This document shows, one piece after another, positions 1 to 10,200 of a DNA stretch of 64,000 nucleotides (within the stretch, counting starts at the first letter, position 1; each line of letters starts with the position of its first letter). The translations under genes and the position numbers were made by a program. The notes under the pieces were generated by a model. The model made no database searches. It was not told the DNA's origin and was given only the letters and a program-made list of their open reading frames with translations. The DNA is from Harmothoe impar (Eukaryota > Annelida > Polychaeta > Phyllodocida > Polynoidae), in assembly GCA_947462335.1 (NCBI GenBank), contig OX381714.1:56341800-56405799 (forward strand), in the 5' to 3' direction.

Positions 1-895
1 GGTAAGTATGATAGCCAGTAAGACCTAACTCAGAGAGCTTTTGATCTTCTGGTTCAAACATTCCCGGCCGTTTGGCCTGCACTCCCACGCAGCTGACTAG
101 GACATCAGATACATGTCCTGCTGCCAACTTCGTGTCTTGTGCCACTGACGCCACAGAAGAACCATTCCTTAAAACGCACTGTACAGATTGTTTATAAGGA
201 TGTTTAATCTGAAGTCGGCCCGTTGCGGTGTTCATTGTTACCCCGTAAAGAGCAGCAAAGTCCATCCCCAGTATGCCATCATCAGTGATGTCGGTGATGG
301 TTGGACATATCCAGTATGTCTTGCCATCAACCAACATAGGTTTTACAGTTCTGCCATAAGTCTGCATACTATCTCCCGTAGCAGTCCGAGCCTTTACTCC
401 CAGTAGCGGAGCTTCGGGCTGGTTGCAAAGACGGGCCATGAATTTACGATCGACCAAGGTGTGAGATGCACCCGTGTCGACCAAAAATTCACCACGCGTC
501 CCGGAAATAACCAGACTCAGGTACCAACGCTGTCCCCGTAAAGGGACACACTCAGAGGTCAGCATCGGGCTTCCCCCTCCATCCATAGCAACCCCTTTTG
601 TCAGGAGATAATCCCAACACGGGTCGCTCGGGGAGTCTTGAATCACACTGCTCTGGGCAATTGATTCTAACCAAGACTCCTCTAAGCCAGCGACTACAGA
701 ATCCTCCGGATTCCGTTCGTCCTTGCCAGCCCCGCCTTGCCAGATGCTTACAGGTTGTACAGACCCTTCTGCCTCTGCGCGGCCTTGGTTCATGGAAGAG
801 TTAACACCGTCTACTAATCCCTTACAGGCATGGCTAACTGTGGGGGCGCCATCCTTGCCAAGAGGATGGGCCCCATTCAGTTTTCCGTCTCCTTT
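1..895 (-). CDS. pol: Gypsy retrotransposon pol, 5' part (cut by window edge)
   Basis: This is the start of the Pol polyprotein of the left Gypsy copy. It is nearly identical to the right copy at a constant offset of 54399 bases and I see no indels between them. It contains the aspartic protease motif LVDTGASHTLVDRRFM, the enzyme that cuts Gag-Pol. The frame opens after a TGA at 896-898 and overlaps the end of gag (877-895) in the -1 frame, so Pol would be made by frameshifting. The reverse transcriptase, RNase H and integrase parts lie outside the window. I judged the frame open by comparison with the right copy rather than by translating every codon. Confidence 0.85.
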
Positions 896-3030
896 TCAGT
901 TTTAGCAGCGACGGGTGCAGGGGCTTTGCATTCGCTAGCCCAATGACCCATCTTTTGACAGCGTCTACATGGCTGAGGTTTCGTGTCCTTTTTCTTCTTT
1001 TTCCTTCTCTTTCCAGATCCAGAATCAGAAGTGGACGCAGAGCTCTTTTCCAAGTGCTTCCGTAACAAACCCTCAATCATCTTTTCCATGTCCCTGTCAG
1101 GCATTACTGCCGCCACCTCCTCGGAGGCGGGCTGTTTTTTCTTAGGTGGTTTTGTGGCGGCCTCTACCACCTGAGCTCCTTTCGGGGCTACAGATGGAGC
1201 TGCCGACACTCCTCCACTAGGAAAAACAGCCTGTTTGGTGTCATACACATCTGCATGGTCAAAAAGGTCAGCTAGAGATAAGTCCGGCTGCCATTTCTCC
1301 CGCAGATATGCCTGGAGATTGGTGTCTCTGACTCCATTGACAAACCTGGAGGTTAACTCCTGGATGACAGTGGGGGTGTCAGGTCTACATCCCTGATAAC
1401 ACTCGGATATCAGTTCTTGTAGAGCAAATCCGTAGGATCTCAGATGCTCGTCCTTGCGTTGGACACGTTTGAGCAGCTGAGTCCTTGGGTCATGCTCACC
1501 AATCTTCCCAATCGCCCATTCAGCTGTTTCTTCAAGTGAGCTCAATGTCTTGATCTTCACTCTCTCGAACGCCAAAAGGGCTGGTTCACCTGGCCCGTTG
1601 CAGAGTGCTTGCTTCAGAGCAACCAGCGCTTGCTGATTGTTCCAGCGATTGCTCTCCACAATAGCCTTGAACCGAACTTTGTACTTTCTCCAGGGTGGCG
1701 ACCCTGTGAAAGGCGGAATATCGATGGCCTTTTGACGGGCTGCATCAGGATGTTTGATCTCCCCAAAGTTGAAAGGAGCATACCGTTCATCCAGTTCATC
1801 GATGTCCCGCGGGACGATGTCTGTCCCCAGCTTCTCAATAGCCGGGTTCCGGTCGTACTTAGCCCGCTGGACAGGCGTTAAGCCTTGTCTAGCTCTGGGT
1901 TTCGGTACTGGAACTGAGACCATGGTCTGCTGCTGATTCAACGTCGTTGAACCAGTAGATGGGTGGGTGTACCCTGGAGGTGTTGCCGTGCCTCCAAAGG
2001 CGCCACCACAGACCGGAGTCTGTAGATAGCTAGCCCCCATCTGAGGTGTCATACCTGTTACCGTGGTGTGTACTAGCGGCGGGACACTTGAAGGTGTCAC
2101 TGTCGTGTACACACTGGGTACGGGTATGACTGGAGGTACCACCGTGGTAGGTGGTGGTACTTGCTCCGACTTCGTCTTCAGGTCCTGATTGACTTGCCTT
2201 AAGCTTGCGAGGTCCTGTCTGGCTAAGTGGAGCTGCGTGCTCAAATCCTTTCCCAAGGAAGTTAAGCTTGCAACCTCACATTCGCCAGACACCCTCTGGT
2301 GCAAAAGTTTGTCAACCTCCACCTTGTGGGAAGCCATCTCGTTCTGGAGTTCCAGTAGGAACTTTTTCTTCTCATCAACCTCCCTTAGGAATAACTTCCT
2401 AGTTTGATTGATGGAAGCAAGTTCCCTCCGGGCTTCCGCGAGCTCGTGCAACTCAGTTTTCCTGGTGGGGATACCCATGGCAGCTAGTAGGTCCCCATCC
2501 AGTGGTAAACTGGATGGCTCATCTACTGCTGGCGGGTACCCCTTACCAGGAGCTTCTGTTGCCACATTAGTCTTCTTTGATAGCCCGCCACCCCCCATAC
2601 CGTTCGGTGTAGGAGTGGCACCATCAGTGAAAACCGACGTGTCTGGATCCAATGAAGGATCTGCTACCGTCGGTGTAGAACCGAAGGCAGCTGGGCCGAG
2701 AGTTTTAGGCTCTCTACCCGGTATTTTCTGACCCTCAGGACAGAAAAGATTCGTGGAAAGGGAGTCCAACGATCTCCTGGAGCTTATATCAAAGGGTCCC
2801 GGGATTGGAGATTGCTCCCCATCCTCTCCTTTGGTAAAGGCTTCCACAATAGGATCACCTATTGCTTCTTGGGAGAGGTCGTCACCGGGCACCTCCAAGG
2901 CTGCCCGGCTCTCCCGCCTATTGGATTTGCCTGTGAAGAAGCGTACATTCTGTACGGCTTCTTCACGTTCCTCAGCAGGGGTTTTAGTCCTGCCGCTGAA
3001 CGAGCTGACAAAATCGTATAGGTAATCCAT
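877..3030 (-). CDS. gag: Gypsy retrotransposon Gag, intact, 717 aa
   Basis: Gag forms the particle that packages retrotransposon RNA. The start MDYLYDFVSSFSG lies 62 bases inside the LTR. Residues about 195-290 are rich in Glu/Lys/Leu and look like a coiled coil. Residues about 290-390 are Pro/Thr/Val-rich. The region around 430-600 looks like the retrotransposon Gag capsid core. A CCHC zinc knuckle (CRRCQKMGHWASEC) sits near the C terminus after a Lys-rich run. This copy is uninterrupted, while the right copy has two frameshifts, so this insertion looks younger or better preserved. The ORF ends TGA at 877-879, and pol overlaps its last 19 bases in the -1 frame. Confidence 0.92.
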   Translation of the reverse strand: MDYLYDFVSSFSGRTKTPAEEREEAVQNVRFFTGKSNRRESRAALEVPGDDLSQEAIGDPIVEAFTKGEDGEQSPIPGPFDISSRRSLDSLSTNLFCPEGQKIPGREPKTLGPAAFGSTPTVADPSLDPDTSVFTDGATPTPNGMGGGGLSKKTNVATEAPGKGYPPAVDEPSSLPLDGDLLAAMGIPTRKTELHELAEARRELASINQTRKLFLREVDEKKKFLLELQNEMASHKVEVDKLLHQRVSGECEVASLTSLGKDLSTQLHLARQDLASLRQVNQDLKTKSEQVPPPTTVVPPVIPVPSVYTTVTPSSVPPLVHTTVTGMTPQMGASYLQTPVCGGAFGGTATPPGYTHPSTGSTTLNQQQTMVSVPVPKPRARQGLTPVQRAKYDRNPAIEKLGTDIVPRDIDELDERYAPFNFGEIKHPDAARQKAIDIPPFTGSPPWRKYKVRFKAIVESNRWNNQQALVALKQALCNGPGEPALLAFERVKIKTLSSLEETAEWAIGKIGEHDPRTQLLKRVQRKDEHLRSYGFALQELISECYQGCRPDTPTVIQELTSRFVNGVRDTNLQAYLREKWQPDLSLADLFDHADVYDTKQAVFPSGGVSAAPSVAPKGAQVVEAATKPPKKKQPASEEVAAVMPDRDMEKMIEGLLRKHLEKSSASTSDSGSGKRRKKKKKDTKPQPCRRCQKMGHWASECKAPAPVAAKTEKETEN

Positions 3031-3092
3031 ATACTGTAAGTCTATTTAATACCCTATCAATGGTCGGTTCGATCAAGTGGTCACGGCACCAA
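3031..3092 (-). other. Gypsy leader with putative primer binding site
   Basis: Directly after the LTR end (...CTACA on the minus strand) comes TTGGTGCCGTGACCAC, which has the TGG start expected of a tRNA primer binding site. The stretch is conserved in the right copy (57412-57472). I could not assign the primer tRNA. Confidence 0.65.
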
Positions 3093-3639
3093 TGTAGTTG
3101 GTCTCTTACTACGTATGTAACACTTGAGTACAAAAACCAGACAAGGTAAATTAGACTTTAATATACGGCGACTTTATTGTAAAGGTAACTCTTGGGTATT
3201 ATAGTACAAGTATAACCAGCGGATATACAAGATCAGAACAGATATATAATACAGTGGGGCAACCCTATAGCATAGAGTTAAGCCCGTGAGCACAGGGTGG
3301 TCATGTCACGACAGTCCCAAACCTGACTGACTTCCAATGGAGAAGTAGCCGTCTTATATACAGCGCTGCATAGCCACGTGACCGTACTAGCAGCGCCACC
3401 TGTTAGGTTTAGTTATGTAAAATGCTTATGTAACAACTACCGACGGTAACCGAAGGTGGTACCGGTACACTACCGTATAGATAACCGAACTAGAGGAGTC
3501 GGTGTATGTAACGAACCGACGATACTAGTTAGATGAATAAAACAGTTATTAAACACAATAGAACCGTGTTGTCTTACATCGTACAACATACAATAGATAT
3601 ACAACAATAACAGTTAGACTTTATAGTCAACCCGTTACA
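3093..3639 (-). repeat. 5' LTR of left Gypsy copy (about 547 bp)
   Basis: On the minus strand it begins TGTAACGGGTTGAC and ends CTACA, giving the TG...CA ends of an LTR, followed by the primer site. It matches 57473-58012 over its length with few differences. A TATA-like GTATATAAGA near 3355 fits an LTR promoter. It contains one copy of the ACCGACGGT motif (3439-3447). The outer edge at 3639/3640 abuts sulfotransferase coding sequence. Confidence 0.87.
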
Positions 3640-4171
3640 TTACTTTAAATTTATGTTTGTTCGACATCCCCTCACAAGATTAGTTTCTGCTTACCGACAA
3701 AAGATGGAGAACAAAAAGTTGGATAAATTACTACGTCCGGAAATCATGGCATCTCTGAACAAAATCACAATAAGGAATACAACCTCTAAAATTACATTTG
3801 ATGATTTTGCTTCATATGTGACAATGGGAAATGGAACACAAGTTAATAACAAACACTGGCAGACATACATCAGACTCTGCCATCCATGTCATATCTCTTA
3901 TGACTTTATCGGTAGACAGGAATTGCTGGCAGGAGATGCTAAGTACTTGTTTAAGACACATTTCCGACATGTTCAGTTTACTGACAAAAGCAGTGTAGAC
4001 TTTAGAAATAATTTTCATCGGACAAGTTCTGATCTGGAAACTTCACAGGGCTATTTCTCACAGCTAACAAGGGAGACAAAAGATGCTGTTGTCCGTCGCT
4101 ATGGTGATGACATGGAAATGTTTGGATATGAAAGAAGTGACATCTTCTATAGATTTATTGACATTATATGA
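3640..4171 (+). pseudogene. Carbohydrate sulfotransferase C-terminal exon, interrupted by Gypsy LTR
   Basis: This is the C-terminal part of a Golgi carbohydrate sulfotransferase of the Sulfotransf_2 family (HNK-1 / chondroitin / dermatan type), which moves sulfate from PAPS to a glycan. The reading frame is already open at the LTR border: TAC TTT AAA TTT ATG codes YFKFM and leads into FVRHPLTRLVSAYR, the 3'-phosphate (PAPS) binding motif. Further family marks are FDDFASYV, HWQTYIRLCHPCHISYDFIG and a QELLAGDAKYLF segment. The ORF ends in TGA at 4171. No splice acceptor fits between the LTR and the open frame, so the retroelement appears to sit inside the exon. The N-terminal signal anchor and 5'-phosphosulfate loop are not in the window. 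ATG 3653 is an internal Met, not a start. An intact allele without the insertion is possible. Confidence 0.87.
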
Positions 4172-5604
4172 TATGGAAATATTTGTTAACTACTGGTCTT
4201 GAATGGTTTTCTGTCAACTCGTCCAATGTCAAAGTCATCCACTGCTAAACTACTGTGGCTGTGGCTATTCTATCCGGAAATAACAACACAAACTAGGTTC
4301 AGCTTGGGTTTGAAGCAAAGGCAGAGATCTTTTATTCATAAGGAACGAAGGTTGGTTCATCTATCAAGGACAATGGTTCTCACTTTGACTTATGGCCTCT
4401 GAACAGAATGAGTGTAGGTTCGGTATAACATGAAGAACAATGACCTTAAAGTCGCATAATCACCGAGCGTTTTCCACTTACAATTCTAGTACTGTTCTAG
4501 TCTACTATGTGGTTAAGTGCGAGTGGTGAGAATGCCCCTTTAACAGAAAAAACTCCCCTCCACATAGGATAGTAGTGGCACACGGTGGGGGGGACGGAAT
4601 TGCCTGGCACCCTAGTGTCAAACCCGTGCATACTTTGGTTTAGTTCAGGAGCCAAATGGATATGGAGTGGTGAGATCCGAGTACAGTGGTGCCATCTTTG
4701 GCAGTTTGGGGAACTAGTTACTGTAGGCTTCAATGGGGTAGCATGCTAAATAGAGATAAGATTTTCCTCAACCACAAGCACTGAAACTCCCTCAGAGCTC
4801 CATCTGCAAGTTTATACAGGGCATATCATTCCATTTATTTCCTTTTTTAGATTCAGTGGACCTACCCCTCAAAAGTCTCAGTAATTGTCTAATCTTTGGC
4901 TTCATGGACAGCCAATGTCAGGTCAATTAGCCTAGATTTCTCTATTCTCAAACATTGCATGCCTCTAATATGCAGCAGGCACAAAGGGTAATGTCTTTTT
5001 GATATGGATGTATCATTGGTTAGTTGTCACAAGTAGTAGTATAAGAGTATTATGGCATTTTCTCAGACATGCTGGGTTGGAGAGATAGCAGCTCAATGTT
5101 GCAGTTCCCCTGTTCCCCGATATATGGAGTCTTTGCAGTTGGAACCCCAGGAGCACGGTGTAAGTACATGCCCACAGTCCAGACTGAGAGGCCGAACAAG
5201 GATTACCCTGCCCCTTATAGGGCTCCTAGGTGTTAGGCCATGGGCGCAGCCATGTCTAACCCCCTGTGCCTTCTTAGGTTGTCTCTAGATGGGGTTTAAG
5301 CTGGGGTACTAATTGCTCCAGTCCGTGTTACCCTGAAGGCATGCAAATAGCATTGGCCTCAGTACCCTGGGAACCACTTGAGATAGAAGCAATGGTGGCC
5401 TGTCCTGTGATGTCAAACCCCCCGGTTAGCTGCTCCACCTAAACAGAAAGAATCGTCATATTTTCAGTGGTTGATCACGAGAAATCTTCGTTTTGTGAGT
5501 ATCCTCAACATATACTGCTTGAGATTGGGGTCTCAGACCTCCACATGACCCCCAGCAGATGACATGACGCTGGTTGGCGGTAGATTGTATCATTTCCATT
5601 TTGA
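4172..5604. other. Non-coding stretch after sulfotransferase exon
   Basis: Presumed 3' UTR and intergenic DNA. I see no supported coding exon, only short chance ORFs, and no clear repeat structure. Confidence 0.5.
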
Positions 5605-5870
5605 CAGGAGCTTTCATATTCAAGGTCAAATTAAGTGACCGTGACTTAACTGGTTCCAGAAATAGAGCAATAAATTTGGTCCTAAACAGTATTTTGATGA
5701 TTTTTAAAGTTTTTTTGCACATTCAAGGTCAAATTAAGTGACCTTGACATTGACAAAGGTCACCAATCGTAAGGTCACATGAGGGTACCTCATATACACA
5801 CACCCTGTCAAAATGTCTTGTATGTAGCTCAACTGGTTCCAGAAATAGAGCAATAAATGTGTCCCATACT
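5605..5870. repeat. Local duplication with AGGTCA inverted half-sites
   Basis: CAAGGTCAAATTAAGTGACC occurs near 5622 and again near 5725. ACTGGTTCCAGAAATAGAGC also occurs twice (about 5650 and 5831). The unit carries AGGTCA...TGACC arms facing each other. It is probably a degraded interspersed repeat. Confidence 0.5.
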
Positions 5871-6869
5871 ATAAAATTCGAGAAATTTCATTGTTGCCAT
5901 GGAAACCATCCAAAATGGCTGACTTCGCACCATTTCCGACAGGGCCAATATCAATATTCAGAAAGTTGACGAAAAATGCTTGAATATGTGTGAAATTTAG
6001 CTTGTTGAACGATGGGTAGGGGTATCTCCTTAAATAGGCCTCTTTTCAAAGGTTCGCCACAGGCCTATAAAAACGGGCAGTCATCCATTATTGTCTAGTT
6101 CTTACCACCATAACAGAACTATGCCTAAATAATCATGGTCCAATGATTAGGTCTCAAAATTCAAATTCGTTAAAAATGAAAAAGTATGTTCAATATGGCC
6201 ATAATTTATGTCCTATCTAATCTATTTAACATCATTCCTCAGAAATCAGCTCAGTTTTATGCTCAATTTAAGACTTTTAGAGTGTATGCTATAATTCACC
6301 CCATTCAAAATACACTATGATAATTAGACCTGGGCTCATTGGGCCCTCTAGGTTAGCACTTACTGCCAAGAATCAAGGATATTCTATTGTGCCCCATCCT
6401 CCAAATATGATACTGTAATAACATTTGGAACACATTTAAGTAGGCTTTATTTATTTATTTATTTATATATCCAAATAACTGTTTGGAGTGTTAATATTGA
6501 CTTACTAGTGAAATACATTTTATATCATTGAAATAATGCTGGAGCATCCACTGTAGAATTCTTATTATAGGGTAAACCAGATTGTGTAATGGCAGTGCAC
6601 ATAAGACAACTGGTGTACGTTTGTACTCATCCTGCTCTCTCTTATCATTTTAACCTCGAAAACCAAAACCATTAATGGCAGACCCACTGGGTATGGCTCA
6701 GACACCTTAGTTCTGCTCGACAGACATAGCTCACCAAAGTCTAAATGATACCCACCAAATATAGATGGCGTTTTATGTTGGTATGGGGGGCTCTGCCCCT
6801 CAACCCCCATTTTTCTTTTTCTTTTCTTTTCCTTCTTTACTAATGGTGGGTACTATTAAGACTTCAAGA
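5871..6869. other. AT-rich intergenic stretch, nothing recognised
   Basis: I see no gene or clear element here, only a short TTTA-type repeat near 6450. Confidence 0.45.
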
Positions 6870-6875
6870 TTTATT
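6870..6875 (-). promoter_or_regulatory. Candidate polyadenylation signal of the CRAL-TRIO gene
   Basis: AATAAA on the minus strand, about 360 bases after the CRAL-TRIO stop codon and beyond the inserted inverted-repeat element. Position and sequence are the only support. Confidence 0.4.
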
Positions 6876-6928
6876 AAGATTCACTCTAAACGTTTGTCCG
6901 TGCACTCTGGTGAGCTAGGTGCCATCTG

Positions 6929-7222
6929 CCTTAGGCTGTGTCTCACGAACTTGGGCGATGATTGTCTATGACCGGGTGCCGTCTATGACCGGGTGCCTAT
7001 AAAAGTTGTTTGGAGGAATAAAAAGGATTTTTTTAAATTAAAAAAAAATTATTTTATAAATAAAAATTGTAAAAAAAAAAAATCAAAAAAATGTTTATCC
7101 CTCCGAACAACTTTTTTAGATAGCCGGTCATAGAAGGGCCCCGGTCATAGACGGCAACCGGTCGTAGACGGCACCCGGTCATAGACAAACACATTGGCCC
7201 AAGTTCGTGAGACACAGCCCTT
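6929..7222. mobile_element. Palindromic MITE (GGCTGTGTCTCACGAAC ends)
   Basis: The left end GGCTGTGTCTCACGAACTTG and right end CAAGTTCGTGAGACACAGCC are exact inverted repeats. Inside, GTCTATGACCGGGTGCC units face CGGTCATAGAC units around an A/T-rich centre, with GTTGTTTGGAGG facing CCTCCGAACAAC. The flanks share CTTAG, a possible target duplication. A half copy lies at 47455-47545. The element lies in the 3' UTR of the CRAL-TRIO gene, 13-14 bp past the stop codon. Confidence 0.85.
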
Positions 7223-7235
7223 AGTTCTTGTGTGG

Positions 7236-10200
7236 TTAGTCAACACTGAGTTTTTTGTAGGTGCCCACGAGGCCGTCCACGACCGTGTCTGTGGTCTTGT
7301 TGCTGATCTGTTTGGGGACATCTAAGTAGTAGGTCCCCAGCTCCTGGAAGTAGGACTCGGCTGCCAACACTTTCTCCTTCCACTCCTTTAAAAGTAAAAT
7401 TAGATAAATAGTAATAAAAATAATAATAATAATAATAACGATATCATCTCGATAAGATCTTGGGCTACCGGTAATAATGCATGCATGCAGCCCTAGCGAG
7501 TAACTCGCCAGTGCTGCATTCAAGCATCATGCCGACCCTATGAGGTTGAGCCACTGCCATAGGGGCGTCATGATGCACCAATGTAGCCCCGGTGAGTTAC
7601 TCGCCGGGGCTGCATTGGTGCATTATGACAACAAATGTCATCTTTTAGCAACATCTGTCATTAAAGGGTTGATTAACTAAGACTGCAGAGTGTGGTAATG
7701 CATTATGCCCTTTGTTGTCCTGATGCATTAATGCAGCCCAGGTGATTAAGTGCCACATTGTATGGAAGTTTCAAACCTCTAGGAAATCTTTAAAAAATGA
7801 AATGAAATATGCTGTGAATTTTCTCTCGAATCCCTAAGTTGGCTTCCACCTACCTGATCTTATAGACATTTTGCAGTGTTCAAATCAACACCAACCCTAC
7901 ATTTGTGTATGTAATTGTGAAGAAATTTGTGATGTTTGGCCTTTTTAGAGTCTCACAGAGGCTGACTCATATTTTCATATTTAAAAATGTAAAATAAAAT
8001 AATAAAATAAAATACAAATCAGAGCTATCAGCCCGAGACATCCCATGTTGTCTGAAACGTACCGTTATGCTTAATAGGCCTTACCTCTTCCATCCTAGCG
8101 ATAGGACCGAGTGTCCCTCCCAGCTCCTCAGGCAGGTTGTCGGCTCCCAGTTCTCCCTTCAGACTCTCCAGGTCCTCACCATAGAAACAGATCTGTAAGG
8201 CAATAAAATATGGCAAATTACAGCTTTCTCAAATAGTTGCATTGACAATTATTTCCCTCAGAGTCTTAGAATACCCATATCTCCCCTTCCCCCTCCCACT
8301 TAACAAGAAAACGTTATTTTACGTCAAAATAACGTTGTAAAACTTCATATAACGTTATGCAATAGTAAGCAGCCTTGGAGAAACGTTATATAACGTTATA
8401 TAACGTTATAAAATGTTGTATGACGTTTTTTGTTTACTGGGCTCCCCCTCCAAGTTCCACTGGTTTGGAAGTGTAATCATGTTGGCCCAACCCAAATTTT
8501 GTTTTCCCTACTCCCCTTGGAGGTATGTCATACTAAGACCAAAGATCAGAAATACTTACATAGTAGTAAAATGGAAATATGGAAGTTACTAAAACCCTTT
8601 TGAGTGGCACATAGTACATCAATAGATTATATCCATTATCGTCATGATGCATGAATGCATACCTAGGGCCGCTGCATTCATGCATCATGCTGACGCTATG
8701 GGGTTGATTCATTCCTGAGGGGAAAGGAGCACTTAAAGAATAAAAGTTTCATATTTGGTAGATTCACCATGAGTCGGACACATACCCTGAGACGGAAAAT
8801 GACATTTGAGGTTATTTATGTACACTACTACTTCTAATGTTTGCTTTATGGAAAGAATAACAATTTACCATCATTTACAAATAAAGGGCTTAAAATGCTT
8901 GAATAACCACAAAACCAAGTGTCCATCTCAAGGTATGTGTCCGACTACAGGTGAATGTATCCTACCCTTTTCTGCATTTTTTCCTTCATGAATAACTTCA
9001 TAACATTGAAGACACCAGTGAAAATGGCCGGTTCATGGATTACCTTTGCTGCCTTCATACGCATTGGGAATGCCTCCTGGAAGATTCAAGAAGATTGAGT
9101 TAATAATGACATTGGGTTTAAAAAATGTTCATCTCTAAAATAGCATTAAAAACAAACATCTCTGTTTGTATTAATACATTACTTGCAGTAATACTAAAAT
9201 AATTCATTTTAATTCCATTTTTGCTTCACATTTAAAGACTAATTGGACCATATTAATTCAAACAAACAATTATACAATAGGTTGAAGTTGATCCGAATAA
9301 TAACCTGAACATGGAATTAAATACATTACTATCTACCTGGCTTACAGTTGTAATTAATTTGGCATAACCTGTCTCAAAATTCTTAACGTGTTGCATCCCG
9401 AAGTCTGTCATATCAGCTATCACAACAATACCATTTATTTGTGTGTCTTCATCCTGGAAAAAACAAATACAGTAGACAAAACTAACTCAGACTCAGAGCA
9501 TGTCAGCGTATGTCAATACTATAAAACACTGGATATAGGACGACCGCCCCTCTCTGAACCCCCTTTGAGAACACAGAGAAAAGAAACAGCGTCAAAAGGG
9601 AGTCCAGGTTGTCTCTAGAATGACTCCCCTCTTTACAGGAGCCCAGGTCCTTATGTGACTCCCTTAGGTGAACCAGGGAGTCACCTAGGCTCCCTTAGAC
9701 AGCCTGGACTCCCTTTTGACTGCACTGAAAACCCTATGTTAAAATAAGTACTCACTAGTGAGGACTTTTGGGTGATCATTTTGATTGGGGCGTGGGGTAG
9801 TACCCTGGTGATCTTTAAATTGATCACAAGTGAGGACCCGTGTCATCAATATGATCACCCTTTTGATCCAATTGTAGAGCATACTAGGTTGTCAATGGGA
9901 AGGCCTGGGTATTCAATTTGATGACTTTCTTTAATTTTCGAATTTTTTCTTGTTATAGATTTCATCTACCAATATTATTATAATTAACCCCCTCCCGATC
10001 ATCAACTTCAATCATTGGGCCTTTTTTAAGAGTATGTTTCAGTCCTCATAAAAAGACATGTAAAACAGATATGTATAACTGATGGCTGTCAATCTTCACA
10101 CTTCTTACTTTAGTTTCAGACACATAAATGGTATCTTTGTATATAGATATTGATAGTTTAGAAAGTCCTGACCTAATTTTCAATCACATCACTTGATTTT

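Noticed and set aside
188..406. Plus-strand ORFs over both Gypsy copies (e.g. 72 aa at 188 and 54587)
   Set aside because: Antisense shadows of pol and gag; conserved only because the elements are.
3653..4171. Intact small sulfotransferase starting at Met 3653
   Set aside because: The Met is internal to the PAPS-binding region, and the frame is open upstream to the LTR border; the N-terminal half is missing.
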